Shown here piece by piece: positions 48,450 to 59,030 of a stretch of DNA of 64,000 nucleotides. Where the stretch lies: the NCBI GenBank assembly GCA_043228905.1, contig JBHGNT010000009.1, positions 1 through 64,000 of the forward strand, given 5' to 3'. Source of the stretch: Azolla caroliniana (lineage: Eukaryota > Polypodiophyta). The translations under genes and the position numbers were made by a program. Each line of letters starts with the position of its first letter. The stretch's first letter is position 1. The notes beneath the pieces are model-generated. The model searched no databases. It was given only the letters and a program-made list of their open reading frames with translations, and had not been told where the DNA came from.

Positions 48450-48614
48450 TTGCTCCCATACCGGGAAGTCCTCGTGTGCCGACTCCGGCGCTATCTCGTT
48501 CGTTTGTTCCACGAAGCTCCAATATCCATGCCCTAGCAGGTACTGGTGCATCTTGTATGACCAGGACGCATAGTTGCTCCGGTCGAGCTTCTCTGTTGGA
48601 AGTGAACTCGCCAT
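48450..48614 (-). pseudogene. copia gag N-terminus fragment
   Basis: The ATG at 48,614 opens MASSLPTEKLDRSNYASWSY, then KMHQYLLGHGYWSFVE and EDFPVWEQ, the N-terminal copia gag motif (L...NY..W...M...L...W). It is truncated at 48,450 by the inverted LTR fragment. A leader and PBS lie upstream. Confidence 0.8.
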
Positions 48615-48709
48615 TCCTCTGTCCATATCTTCTCTCTGTCTGTTGTTACCAGTTATTAGGGTTTTTCTTCGAAAGCATCTGTCGGTTGTAGAGGTTCTCA
48701 ACCCTCGCG

Positions 48710-48720
48710 TTCTAATACCA
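48710..48720 (-). other. copia primer-binding site
   Basis: The minus strand reads TGGTATTAGAA directly next to the LTR at 48,721. It differs from the initiator-Met PBS (TGGTATCAGAG) at two positions. Confidence 0.65.
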
Positions 48721-49177
48721 TGTGAATGTTAACGTGTAGAAGAGAGAACCGGCTCAGCCGGATAGCAACAAAGAATAGAGATGAAGGTTTAATGGAGAAA
48801 CTTAATACACAGAGAGTATACACGGGAGAGACAAAGAGAGCAGGACGTAAACGTAGATTCAAAATAACACTTTGTAAACTCTATACATAGAATGTGCTCA
48901 GAGAACACTTTTATACAAGTCCATAAAGGATTGACAGGTACCTCCATTCCTACGTGCGACTGACACTAACTATGAGACAATGATTACCTAATAGTCTAGG
49001 CTACTACTAGGCTTCCGGTTCGTGCTTGAATCCGGCTCTCCGATCTGTCTCCCTGATCTGGCCGGTTGTTTCCGGATACCATCCGGATGTCGATCGGCTC
49101 AGGCTTATTCAGCCGATCCGGATCCGGTTGAGCTTGCTCGCTCAACACGCTTCAATTTTATTATTTTAATATTGACA
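48721..49177 (-). mobile_element. copia 5' LTR, reverse orientation
   Basis: 457 bp from TGTGAATGTTAA to TTAATATTGACA, ends that are inverted repeats at 10 of 12 positions. It belongs to the copia whose gag start is at 48,614. It cuts into the Ty3 sequence that resumes at 49,178. Confidence 0.75.
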
Positions 49178-52100
49178 CCAAAAAATTACCACATTATGAA
49201 CAACGATTACTCGACTCTATTTTAGAAGATTTTCAAGACGTTGTCGTGTTGTCGTGTGCGCGTAGGAAACTAAGGCGGGACCGCGGGGGCCCTGGACCGA
49301 GGAGTGTGCGAAGATAGAAGGAAAAGAGAAAGGAAAATAGAAAGGAAAAGAGAAGAACGGCGGACGCCAAGTACCGGCAAGCACAACACTTGCTGATTCA
49401 GACAGGGACTCGGCAACACGCCAAGATAGACGGAGATTACACTTAGGAAGAATTGATTACAACCAAACAGAGACTACAACGTGGATTGATACAAGAAAAA
49501 CAGAGATAAATTCTCAGTTCTCAGTCCGACATCACTTCCTCCTCCCCAAAAACATGATACCCCCCCTCAATCTCTCTCCCCCCCCCCTTTTTTTATAGGC
49601 TGTTGAGGGTGGGCCATTACATCCTAGTTACATCACCTTTATTCTCTGTCCCTTCGGACAGAGATACCCTTGATTTGCTAACCTATTAATATGTTTATAT
49701 TTACATCACGTCGACTTATTCTTAAATAAGGTACATTAACTTAAATCGGAGAGTGTCCGTGTAAAACCCGTTCACGTGCTAGGACTCCCAATTCCTCCTA
49801 TGGCCGGTTTTCTCCGCGACAACATGTTTCCTAACGAATTGCCGCTTATTTTACCACCAAAACGTAATGTGGACCATCAAATTGAATTCATCCCCGGTGT
49901 TGCACCTGCGAGCATTCTACCTTACCGACTTAGTCGATTAGAAGAGGATGAGATCGCTAAACAACTTAAGGAATACTTGAGTATGGGCCACATTAGGTAT
50001 AGTAAATCACCCTGGGGCGTGACAGTTCTATTAGTTAAGAAGGAATGCTCATGGAGAATGTGTATGAATTATCGTCGTTTGAATAAAATGACAATTAAAA
50101 ATGCATATCCGTTATCTCGTGTCGATGATTTGATTGATCGTTTGTATGGGGCCCGATATTTTACGAAAATTGACTTACGAACAGGTTATCATTAGATTTG
50201 CATTGCCAAGGATGATATTCCTAAAACCATTTTTCGTATGCGCTATGGTCATTATGAGTTTTTTGTCAAGCCTTTCGGGTTGAGTAATGCTCTAGCTACA
50301 TTCCAACAAGCGATGAATGACATTTTCCGAGATCAACTCGATGATTTTGTTGTCGTCTTCTTGGATGATATTTTGATATATAGTCGTACCTTGCAAGATA
50401 ATGTTCAACATGTTCAATTTGTCTTGCAAAAGTTGTGTGACAACTCTTTCTATGCGAAACATTCAAAATGTGATTTTGTCCAAAAATCTATTGTGTACCT
50501 AGGTCATTCAATTATAGAAATGGCGTTGAAATTTAACCTTCTCGTATTGAAAAGGTTAAACTTTGGCCCATTCCTCGTAATATTCGTGAACTGCGATTAT
50601 TCTTAGAGTTTGTTGGATTTTTACGAAAGTCAATTCGTAATTATTCCAAATTGACTACGCCATTAACTGACCTTTTAAAAGGTCATCCACGTAAGTCTGT
50701 CAAACCAATTGCATGGAATGAACAACTTGACAAATCATTTGAGACACTCAAAGAGCATGTGTGTTAGGCTCCCACTCTTCTATTACCGAACCCTTCTAAG
50801 CCTTTCTCAATCAAAACCGATGCTACTGATTATGCTATTGGCCCCGTTCTTTATCAAGGCGGTCACCCTATTGCGTTTGAAAGTAAGAAGCTTGATGCTG
50901 CTCAATCTCAATATTCGGTTCAAGAGATAATACATGCACTTAAAACATGGAGGCACTATCTCTATGGAAATAAATTTGTGGTTACAACAAACCATCAATC
51001 ATTGAAGTATTTTTGTGACTAGCCAGATCTTGTTGGTCGCAAAGGCGTTGGGCTAACCTTACGCAAGATTTTGATTTTTCCATAAGGTATCGCAAGGGTT
51101 CTATGAACACCGTTGCAAATGCTCTTAGTTGCATCAAAGAAGTTAACATGTTTAGCTTCACATAAATAAAATCTGATCTTTTAGATCACCTTCGAGGGAA
51201 ATACCTTGATGACAATTATTTCTCAAAATACTGGACGAAAGCCGAATCTGGTTTAGATGCCGTTACTAGCACCCTACCCTTGAAGGCGTCCTTTCACATT
51301 TCAAACGGTTTCCTCTACCGTAGTGGAAAGGTCTGTGTCCCAGATTTACCAAACGTAAAACAAAAAATTCTTCATGAATGTCATGATGCGAGTTCTTTTT
51401 TCTAGCCTAAGATGCACTATGACGGGCATAAATACATAACTCAATGCTTACAATGTCAGATTAATAAGTCGGAACAATTTAAAGCTGCTTGTCTTTTACA
51501 TCCCTTAGATATTCCCAACAACAAATGGGAAAGTATCTCAATTGATTTTATTGTTAGTTTACCTCGTACACAGAGGGGTCATGATGCCATTTGGGTTGTC
51601 GTTGACAGACTAACAAAATTGGCTAGATTTATTCCTACCAAAACCACGGTAACCGCTCACCAATTTGTTGTGAGTTATTTCGTTTTTATGGATTACCAAT
51701 GCACATTGTTAGCGATCGAGATTCCAAGTTTACTAGTGACTTTTGGACTCAAGTATTTAAGAAACTAGAAACTATGTTGAGCATGAGTTCCGCAGATCAT
51801 CCTCAGTCTGATGGACAAACTGAACGAGTTAATCAAATTATTGAGGACATGCTTCGAGCTTATGTAGCAAAAACCCCTTCTAAGTGGGAGCAATACCTTC
51901 CTATCTTAGAATTTGCCTATAATAGCTCTAAACATACATCCACTAGATACGTCCTTTTATGTTGATGCATGGTTTTTATCCACGTGCCCTAGTAAATGTC
52001 ACGATTCATCGTGATGCATTAGACAGTACACACAATTTTTTGCAAGACATGAACCAAAATGTTGCATATTGCCAAAGAAAATGTCAAGACAGCTCAAGAT

Positions 52101-52227
52101 CGTGCTCGATTTTATGCTGGTTAGGAGAGACATCCTCTTGCATTTACTATTGGATGCGAGCATACTCTTAAGGCACAATTTCCTCACTTCATATTCCAAG
52201 AGTGCCATCTTTTAAAGTAGGGGAGTA
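49178..52227 (+). pseudogene. decayed Ty3/gypsy pol, plus strand
   Basis: The RT start LLEDFQDV (49,205-49,241) is separated by a solo LTR from [11 protein letters not shown] and [22 protein letters not shown] then runs over 49,776-50,510 ([15 protein letters not shown] [49 protein letters not shown] then a stop, catalytic VFLDDILIYS). RNase H covers 50,790-51,010 (IKTDATDYAIGPVL, TTNHQSLKYF). Integrase covers 51,400-51,965 (CLQCQINKSEQF, DFIVSLPRTQRG, VSDRDSKFTSDFW, SDGQTERVNQIIEDM). There are many stops and frameshifts. gag and protease are missing on the left, replaced by a copia LTR. The polypurine tract AAAGTAGGGGAGTA ends at 52,227. Confidence 0.88.
49242..49774 (-). mobile_element. solo LTR inserted in the decayed Ty3 pol
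   Basis: It resembles the LTR at 52,499-53,096 in order and wording: TGTCG.GTTGTCG..TGCGCG, GGCGGGACCGCGGGGGCC, GGCTGTTGAGG.TGGGCCATT and CTCTGTCCCTTCGGACAGAG. The host frame reads LEDFQDV on the left and resumes VLGLPIPP on the right. The flanks are GACGT (49,237-49,241) and CACGT (about 49,773-49,777), a possible target duplication with one change. The right border is uncertain by a few bases. Confidence 0.65.
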
Positions 52228-52498
52228 TGTTATGTACACATAACGTTGGTGAGGGTATATTTACATTAGTGAAGGGTATGTTCACTAAAGTTAAAAAAGG
52301 GACTAATGTGATTGGATAGAAGGAATGATAGGTGCATGCACTATCATGATTTGGGAAACCAATGAATGGAGACCCTTTTAGAAAGGCACATCTATTCAAG
52401 GGGCCTAGGAAAAGGTATAAATATGAGACTTAGCTACGTTGGAAGGCTACTGTCTTAGACACCAGTGGTGCAGGCTAGGGTTTCGTCTCGACGATCGT
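52228..52498 (+). mobile_element. 3' LTR of the decayed Ty3, split by the next element
   Basis: Starts TGTTATGTACACATAACG right after the polypurine tract and is cut at 52,498 by the minus-strand Ty3 element. The remaining end is probably 63,759-63,790 (CCGTTCAACTATTTTTGG...TTTACAACA), which ends in CA. Confidence 0.6.
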
Positions 52499-53096
52499 TG
52501 TCGAGTTGTTACGCTCTTTGCGTGTGGAAGGAGGCGGGACCGCAGGGGCCTTGAACCAAGGAGCGTGAGAAAGAAGAGAGAGAGAGAGAGAGCAAAGTCT
52601 TAATTACAAAACAGTAACGATTACAACCGGCAAGCCGACAACGGACCCAACTCAGGCGAACACACACACACACCTCACGCACGCACACAACCCGATTGCA
52701 CTGTGGAGCCTCTACCGGAAGCACACGGGTTGTCCACGAAGCAGAGGCATCTCAGTTCGAAATCCAGCGAACGATGGAGGAGGGAGCCCAGTCCCAGTCC
52801 GACAACACTTCGTCCTTGCTCCTCAAAACGCGATACCTTCATCTTCCTTCTTCCTTCCCTTTTATAGGCCGTCGAGACAGGCCATTGCACCCTCGTTTTC
52901 ATCAATTTATTCTCTGTCCTTTCGGACAGAGATACTCCTCAATTTCCTAGACATTCAATGCGTGACATCTAGTCTATTTACACCCATTGTCCTACTCCTA
53001 GTTATGTACATGGTAGCAATTAGTGTGGAAAAGTGTAGTCGTGGTTCATGCGCCCTACTTCGCCGATTCCGCTTTTGGCTAGTTTTCTTCACGACA
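52499..53096 (-). repeat. Ty3 3' LTR (left)
   Basis: 598 bp, TGTCGAGTTG to TTCACGACA, with a short (GA)n tract, an AC tract near 52,661 and a reversed TATA segment (TTTTATAGGCC) near 52,858. Partner copy at 63,148-63,758. Confidence 0.88.
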
Positions 53097-53170
53097 TCCA
53101 CCCCCACCAAACCGCGCATCCACCGGTATGCGCCGAAGAGGGACAGATACTAGAGAAAACCGGCTCACAT

Positions 53171-54277
53171 TGTCGTGAAGATCCGTCACTAGGTGAGGAT
53201 CGTGAGGCGGAACCGTTGGGGTTCTAGACCAGAAGGATCAAAGTTCGCACCAAGCTTAGTGAGAAAGTATTTAGGATAGATTGAGAGAGAGAAAGAGATT
53301 AAGATTAAACGCTTGACTTAGATTGAGAAAGATTGATATGGACAAGAGAGAGATATTGAGATTAAACTCTTGATTTTAGATTTTAAGAAACAAGTTACAC
53401 GATCAATTTGATAACAAATTCTCTTCTTCTTAATTTCATAACAAAAAAAAGCCTAACCCTTCTTCTTTTTCATCCCTTCTTTTATAGATGCTCTCATGCA
53501 TATGATGCATGTGAGGGTACAAGACATGCATAAAATGCATGTTTGCCATTTGGCGCTCGTGTATTACATGTGGTGCATGATAACCATGTCACTCATTTTA
53601 GCTCTCATGTATGAGAATTTCTATGTAAAACTACAATGATAGAAATATGAATACAACTAAATGGCATGGTTTAGTGGTAAGCCTACTGACTCTTAAATAG
53701 GAGGTGCAAGGGTTGAATCCGCACTTGCCCTCCTTGTATATATATATGTGATATTTATTTATTAATTTGGCCGCCGGATGCCGGATGACGTCGGCTCACC
53801 GTCTCCGTCTCCGTTGGATGACGGTTCTGCCGGATCACCGGTTGCCGGTGTGCCACCTTCGCTTTGCTAGCTACCGCCGGATCACCGGCTCCATCGTCGG
53901 TCCGGTTTTGGTTGGCCAAAACCTTTACAAGTAATTAGGCCACCTCCACTCTTAGTTCAAGTTACCTTGAACTCTATATGCTCCACACATAAACACAAAG
54001 ATAATAACTTTTGCTCTACCTTATATATGATGAGAGCCGTATTTGTCGTACCTATGTGGGATATCTCACAATTTTCTCTTTTCCTTTCACAAACTTTATA
54101 CCCTCATATCTTGACATCTAGTTGTCTGTTTCTCGTGTAATAAAGTGCATTCGAAAGCTCTTGAAGACCTCCATCATTTTGTACTTAGATACTTCACTAT
54201 TATTGTTTTATGTGATTCACACTCGATTTTGTACGTTTTATGTGATTTTCACACCAATGCCGAAAATCTTCACGACA
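53171..54277. mobile_element. solo LTR with 12-bp perfect inverted ends
   Basis: Starts TGTCGTGAAGAT and ends ATCTTCACGACA, an exact 12-bp inverted repeat; length 1,107 bp. The flanks on the host strand read ACGT and ATGT, a possible 4-bp duplication with a C-to-T change. The interior has no coding frame; it contains a TTTTATAGATGC segment near 53,482, a tRNA-like segment at 53,655-53,735 and CCGGAT-rich sequence near 53,770-53,900. The ends match the LTR ends of the host Ty3 (TGTCGTGAAGA), so an LTR is more likely than a DNA transposon. Confidence 0.6.
53655..53735 (+). other. tRNA-like segment (A and B boxes)
   Basis: GGTTTAGTGGTAAGCC at 53,668-53,683 forms a D-arm-like stem-loop, CTCTTAA at about 53,690-53,696 resembles the anticodon loop of tRNA-Lys(CUU), and GGGTTGAATCC at 53,710-53,720 is close to a B box lacking one C, flanked by pairing GCAAG and CTTGC. 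The acceptor stem is only partly paired (GGCA with TGCC). It is a degenerate tRNA-derived segment, not a credible functional tRNA gene. Confidence 0.5.
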
Positions 54278-55391
54278 ACGTTCACTCGTCGTTCTCCAAG
54301 CTATCGGCGTTCCCGAATCGATTGTCGTCATTATCACTCCCCCACTCCAGCTCGTCTTCGTACCACTTCTTGAAAGCTTTAATATGCTTCCCGGCTATCG
54401 GCACCGCCAATCATGTCCCGTCGAGCTCCGCAAGATGGTGCGTGCCGTTGTCGTTCGCGCTCGTCACCGTGTAGGGCCCGAACCATCTCCTCGCGAATTT
54501 GCGGGTTGCCTTGTGCTGGCTGTCGAGGTTGATGTCGTAAACCAGCACCCAATCGCCTTCCTCGGTCTTCTTCGGTCTTAGCTGGTGCGTCCGGTCAAAC
54601 CGGGTTTTGTTTCATTCCCTCGCCGCGCGCAGCTTCTCCCTCGCTCGTTCCACGTCCTCCGGCCTCCGTTCAAGTTGCCGGATCCACGCCACCAACAACT
54701 CTTCTCGGCTCATTTCATCCTTCCAGCCCACCGCGGCCCATGAAGAAATCATCTGTTCCACTGTCATGATCGGCTTATGCCCGTACATTAGTTCCACCGG
54801 CATGAACCCCGTTACCGAATTGTGCGTAGTCCGGTCCGCCCACAACGCATAGGGTAAGAGGCGCGGCCAATTCCCGACTTGGCCTCCACACGCTCATACT
54901 AACGCTTTAACGATCGGCCTGTGTCCGCGTTCCACCTTCCTGTTAGCCTCTGGATTGTACGTTTTGGTGAGTGAGAGTTTAACCCCTAGCCGGTCAAACA
55001 GCTCTTCCACCTCCTGCGCATTCAATTCCCCGCGATCGGCCACGATCTTACCAACGCACCCATACCGGTATACCACATCTTCGATTAGAAACCGGCACAC
55101 GGCCGCGGTCGTTTTGTTCTGTAACGCCAGACCTTCCACCTAGTTCGTTAGGTCCTCCCGAGCTAGCACCAAATACCGCATCTGCCCTACCCCCATCGGC
55201 ATCGTCACTAGATCCACCATCCACTTGAAGTGGACGGTCGGTGGGTAGGTCGGGTGAAACCTTTCCCGATATTGGACTATGGAGTGCACTTGACAGCTTT
55301 CGCAAGTCGTTACGAACTGATGCACGTCTCGATATAGTCTCGGCCACCAGTACTTCCCCTTCAGCTTCTTGAATGTGGCCCACGTCCCATT
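54278..55391 (-). pseudogene. Ty3 integrase (C-terminal part) and polyprotein tail
   Basis: Integrase reads KKLKGKYWWPRLYRDVHQFV, then CESCQVHS (zinc finger), DLVTMPMG, KIVADRGELNAQEVEELFDR (second catalytic Asp in the form DRG), HRPIVKAL and then NSVTGFMPVELMYGHKPIMT, LERRPEDVERAREKL and the tail VTSANDNGTHHLAELDG, GKHIKAFKKWYEDE. Frameshifts and stops are present (for example near 54,900 and 55,142). A copia insertion at 55,392 separates this part from the upstream integrase start at 57,288. Confidence 0.85.
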
Positions 55392-55476
55392 TGTTGGGAA
55401 ACAGGTCCCTCCGGATGGGAAGGAAGAAGAACAGTGCCGATGAACAAACTACGGACGAGACCAAGGCAAAATACGG

Positions 55477-56406
55477 ATGCCGAAGAAGGCTCTCAACCGG
55501 ACCTTCTCAATGAAAGACTTGGGTCCGGCAAGACAGATGTTGGGGATGCACATCATTCGGGACCGGTCAGTGAAGCAATTATGGCTGTCACAGGAGAAGT
55601 ATGTGACAAAGGTGCTTCACCGGTTCAACATGTCAGAAGCAAAACCGGTCGGATCGACACTTCCGGCAAACTGCAAGCTGTTCGGTAACCAAAGCCCGAA
55701 GACGAAAGCAGAGAAGGCAGATATGATGAAGATTCCATATGCCTCTGCCGTCGGGAGCTTGATGTACGCAATGGTTTGTACCCGACCGGACATAGGATAC
55801 GCAGTCGGAGTGGTGAGCCGGTTTATGAGCAATCCCGACAAGGAGCACTGGAACGCGATCAAATGGATACTCCGGTATTTGAAGGGCACTTCAAATATGT
55901 GTCTCCGATTTGGCTCCGGAAAACCTCAACTGGACGGTTTCACCGATTCGAACATGTCGGCTGATGTGGATACCATCCGGTCTACATCCGGGTATGTAAT
56001 GACTTATGCAGGGGGAGCTGTTTCGTGGCAGTCGAGGTTGCAGAAGACGGTTGCATTGTCAACCACGGAGGCGGAGTACATGGCGGATGTGGAAGCCAGC
56101 AAGGAAATTTTATGGATGAAGGAATTCATCGGAGAGCTCGGTAAATGGCAAGAGGAATACCGACTCTATTGCGACAGTCAAAGTGCCATCCACCTTGCTA
56201 AGAATGCGGCCTACCATTCCCGGACGAAGCATATCCAGCGGAGGTATCATTGGATCCGGGAAAGAGTAGATGACCAGGAGTTCGCACTGACAAAGATCCA
56301 CACGACCGAGAACGGGTCAGATATGCTGACCAAAGTGTTGACACCCGACAAGCTGAACGCATGTCGTAAGAAGATCGGGCTGGTAAGACACCCCATGCCG
56401 GAGTGA
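55477..56406 (+). pseudogene. copia RT end and RNase H, open but 5'-truncated
   Basis: 309 open codons: FSMKDLGPARQMLGMHIIRD, TRPDIGYAVGVVSRFM, ILRYLKGTSNMCLRFG, FTDSNMSADVD, STTEAEYMA, DSQSAIHLAKN and HSRTKHIQRRYHWIRE. The catalytic YVDD part of RT lies upstream of the deletion point and is gone. RNase H keeps its acidic residues, with SNM where SDM or ADM is usual. It is the same family as the copia at 33,846-35,453 but much less decayed. It ends two codons beyond HPMPE, just before the polypurine tract. Confidence 0.88.
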
Positions 56407-56416
56407 AGGGGGAGTT

Positions 56417-57287
56417 TGTTGGGAAACAGGTCCCTTTGGATGGGAAGGAAGAAGAACAATGCCGATGAACAATCTCGGCCTCGGCCGAAACCGTATGAGG
56501 AGGACCCGGTTACGGAGAGCCGGATGGTACAGACCCGGTATGAACCGGATGAGGAGTACCTGGCTACGGAGAGCCGGATGGTGCAGGCCCGATATGAACC
56601 GGATGAGGAGTACCCGGCTACGGAGAGCCGGATGGTGCAGGCCCGGTATGAACCGGTTGAGGAGTACCCGGCTACGGAGAGCCGGATGGTACAGACCCGG
56701 TGAGAACCGGATGAGGAGTACCCGGCTACAGAGAGCCGGATGGAGCAGGCCCAGTATGAACCGGATGAGGAGTACCTGGCTACGGAGAGCCGGATGGTAC
56801 AGATCCGGTGAGAACCGTATGAAGAGACATATTTGTAAATATGTTTCTGAGAGCCCATCGAGGCTACATTTGTAAATAGCCGAAAAGTCATATTAGTATA
56901 AATATGACTTAGGGCAAACTTTAAGTAACTGTTGTTGTTGTCATTTTTCTTTGTTGGTGCAAGAAGAAGAGAGAGCACGTAATAGTGTATAGAGAGAGAG
57001 AGAAAGAGGTCGTTGCCTCTGTTGTAACCGTCGCGTGTGGCGAAGATCTGTGAGCATGAGGTCGTTGCCTCAGTGAACTCACTGTTGTACATTCTCACAT
57101 AGTGACAGTTAGCAGCCTGTCGGTTGCCGTGGTTTTTCCCCTCGTTTGGGGTTTTCCACGTAAACCTCCTGTGTACTATTTTTTTTTTCTCTCCACTGTG
57201 TCGTGCATTTGTTTCCCGTTTTCTGCGTATGAAAAGAAGCTCGGTTGTGGCCGAGTGTTGGACATAAGGAGCCTTGAGTTCCCGTCA
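56417..57287 (+). repeat. copia 3' LTR with six 54-bp tandem units
   Basis: 871 bp, TGTTGGGAAACAGG to GAGTTCCCGTCA. Tandem units GAACCGGATGAGGAGTACC, then GGCTACGGAGAGCCGGATGG occupy about 56,485-56,815. TATA-like AGTATAAATATGAC near 56,895. Confidence 0.88.
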
Positions 57288-57479
57288 CCACGGTGTCCGG
57301 CCTAGGGACTCTCGTGGTAGGCCGTCAGTAGCACTTTCTGCTCGTCCTCCCTCGCCACTACGCGGAGTGGGGTGCCGCTTCGCTTTTTCAGGTGCTTCCA
57401 TATGTGCCCTTCCCGTAGGAAGAACCAGAACGCCTTCTTCCGTACTTGGCAGGCCTCCTCTCTCATCCACGCCACGTCC
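57288..57479 (-). pseudogene. Ty3 RNase H-integrase junction
   Basis: The minus strand reads EDVAWMREEACQVRKKAFWF, FLREGHIWKHLKKRSGTPLR, VVAREDEQKVLLTAYHESP, a stop, AGHRG, the connection that leads into the integrase zinc finger at 55,391. It sits between two later insertions. Confidence 0.8.
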
Positions 57480-57750
57480 TCACGGGAACTGCACGCTCCC
57501 TATACGCAACGCTCGGCCACAACCGAGCTTAGAATCATACACAGAAAATGGGAAATGAAACGCACGACACAAAGAAGAGAAGAGTACACAGGATGTTTAC
57601 ATGGAAAACCCAAACTAGGGAAAAAACCACGGCAGCCCACAGGCTGCAAACTATCACTATGCTAGAATGTACAACAGTGAGTTCACGGAGGCAACGACCT
57701 CGTGCTCACGATCTTCGCCACAGGCGGCGGTTACAACAAAGGCAACAACG

Positions 57751-57792
<42 letters not shown>

Positions 57793-59030
57793 CACGGTTA
57801 CACGCTCTCTCTCTTCTTGCACCAACAAGAAAATGACAACTACAACAACAACTATAAGTTTGCCCTAAGTCATATTTATACTAATATGACTTTTCGGCTA
57901 TTTACAAATATAGCCATGATGGACTCTCAGAAACATATTTACGAATATGTCTCTTCATCCGGTGAGCACTTCTCACCGGGTCTGCACCATCCGGCTCTCC
58001 GTAGCCGGGTACTCCTCATCCAGTTTTCACCGGGTCTACACCATCCGGCTCTCCGTAGCCGGGTACTCCTCATCCGGTTCTCACCGGGTCTGTACCATCC
58101 GGCTCTCCGTAGCCGGGTACTCCTCATCCGGTCTTCATCGGGTCTGCACCATCCGGCTCTCCGTAGCCGGGTACTCGTCATCGGCACTAAACGAGTTCGA
58201 CGAGAGCGAATATGACGGAGAGTGGCTCCGAATCGGGAGGTTCCTATGGACGATGATGTTGGACGTGTTGGGAGACAGGTCCCTCCGGATGGGAAGGAGA
58301 AGAACAGTGCTGATGAGCAAACTCGGTCGAGGCCGATAGGAGAACCGGATGAGGAGTACTCGGCTTCGGAGAGCCGGATGGTGCAGACCCGGTGAGAACC
58401 GGATGAGGAGTACCCGGCTTCGGAGAGCCGGATGGTGCAGACCCGGTGAGAACCGGATAAGGAGTACCCGGCTACGGAGAGCCGGATGGTGCATACCCAG
58501 TGAGAACCGGATGAGGAGTACCCGGCTACAAAGAGCCGGATGGTGCAGACCCGGTGAGGAGCGCTCTCCGGATGAAGAGACATATTCGTAAATATGTTTT
58601 TGAGAGTCCATCGTGGCTATATTTGTAAATAGCCGAAAAGTCATATTAGTATAAATATGACTTAGGGCAAACTTTTGATGTTGTTGTTGTTATTGTTGTC
58701 TGCGCGAGATCAGAGCGCGTAACTGTGTACAGAGAGAGTGAGAGAGAGGAAGAGGTCGTTGCCTCAGTTGTAACCGCCGCCTGTGGCGAAGATCGTGAGC
58801 ACGAGGTCGTTGCCTCCGTGAACTCACTATTGTACATTCTAACATAGTGATAGTTTGCAGCCTGTGGGCTGCCGTGATTTTTCCCTTAGTTTGGGTTTTC
58901 CACGTAAACATCCTGTGTACTCTTCTCTTCTTCGTGTCGTGCATTCTTTCATTCCTTTTTTTTTTCTGTGTATGATTCTAAGCTCGGTTGTGGCCGAGCG
59001 TTGCGCATAGGAGCGTTGTAGTTCCCGTCA
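57480..59030. mobile_element. inverted pair of copia LTRs (about 700-bp arms)
   Basis: Left arm 57,480 to about 58,187 is the copia LTR in reverse orientation, lacking its 5' end (it stops within the 54-bp repeats). The right arm is a complete LTR in forward orientation at 58,266-59,030 (TGTTGGGAGACAGG to GTTCCCGTCA). They are separated by about 78 bp of unrelated sequence. The arms carry about four tandem units each, against about six at 56,417 and 28,502. The host Ty3 RNase H reads up to 59,031 and resumes at 57,479. No target duplication found. Confidence 0.8.

Larger units (their letters stand above)
55392..57287 (+). mobile_element. internally deleted Ty1/copia element
   Basis: A 60-bp remnant of the 5' LTR (TGTTGGGAAACAGGTCCC... 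to about 55,451) is joined directly to the RT region, so most of the LTR, PBS, gag, protease, integrase and the RT start have been deleted. An open RT end and RNase H follow (stop at 56,406), then the polypurine tract TGAAGGGGGAGTT and a full 3' LTR at 56,417-57,287. The host Ty3 frame reads GHRG on one side and GTWATF on the other, showing a clean insertion; the flanks CCATT and CCACG share three bases of a possible target duplication. Confidence 0.85.

Noticed and set aside
53655-53735. Functional tRNA-Lys gene
   Set aside because: The acceptor stem is only partly paired, the T-loop lacks the conserved C and the anticodon stem is mismatched.
53171-54277. DNA transposon or MITE
   Set aside because: The ends equal the LTR ends of the surrounding Ty3 family and no matching longer terminal inverted repeats or typical target site are seen.
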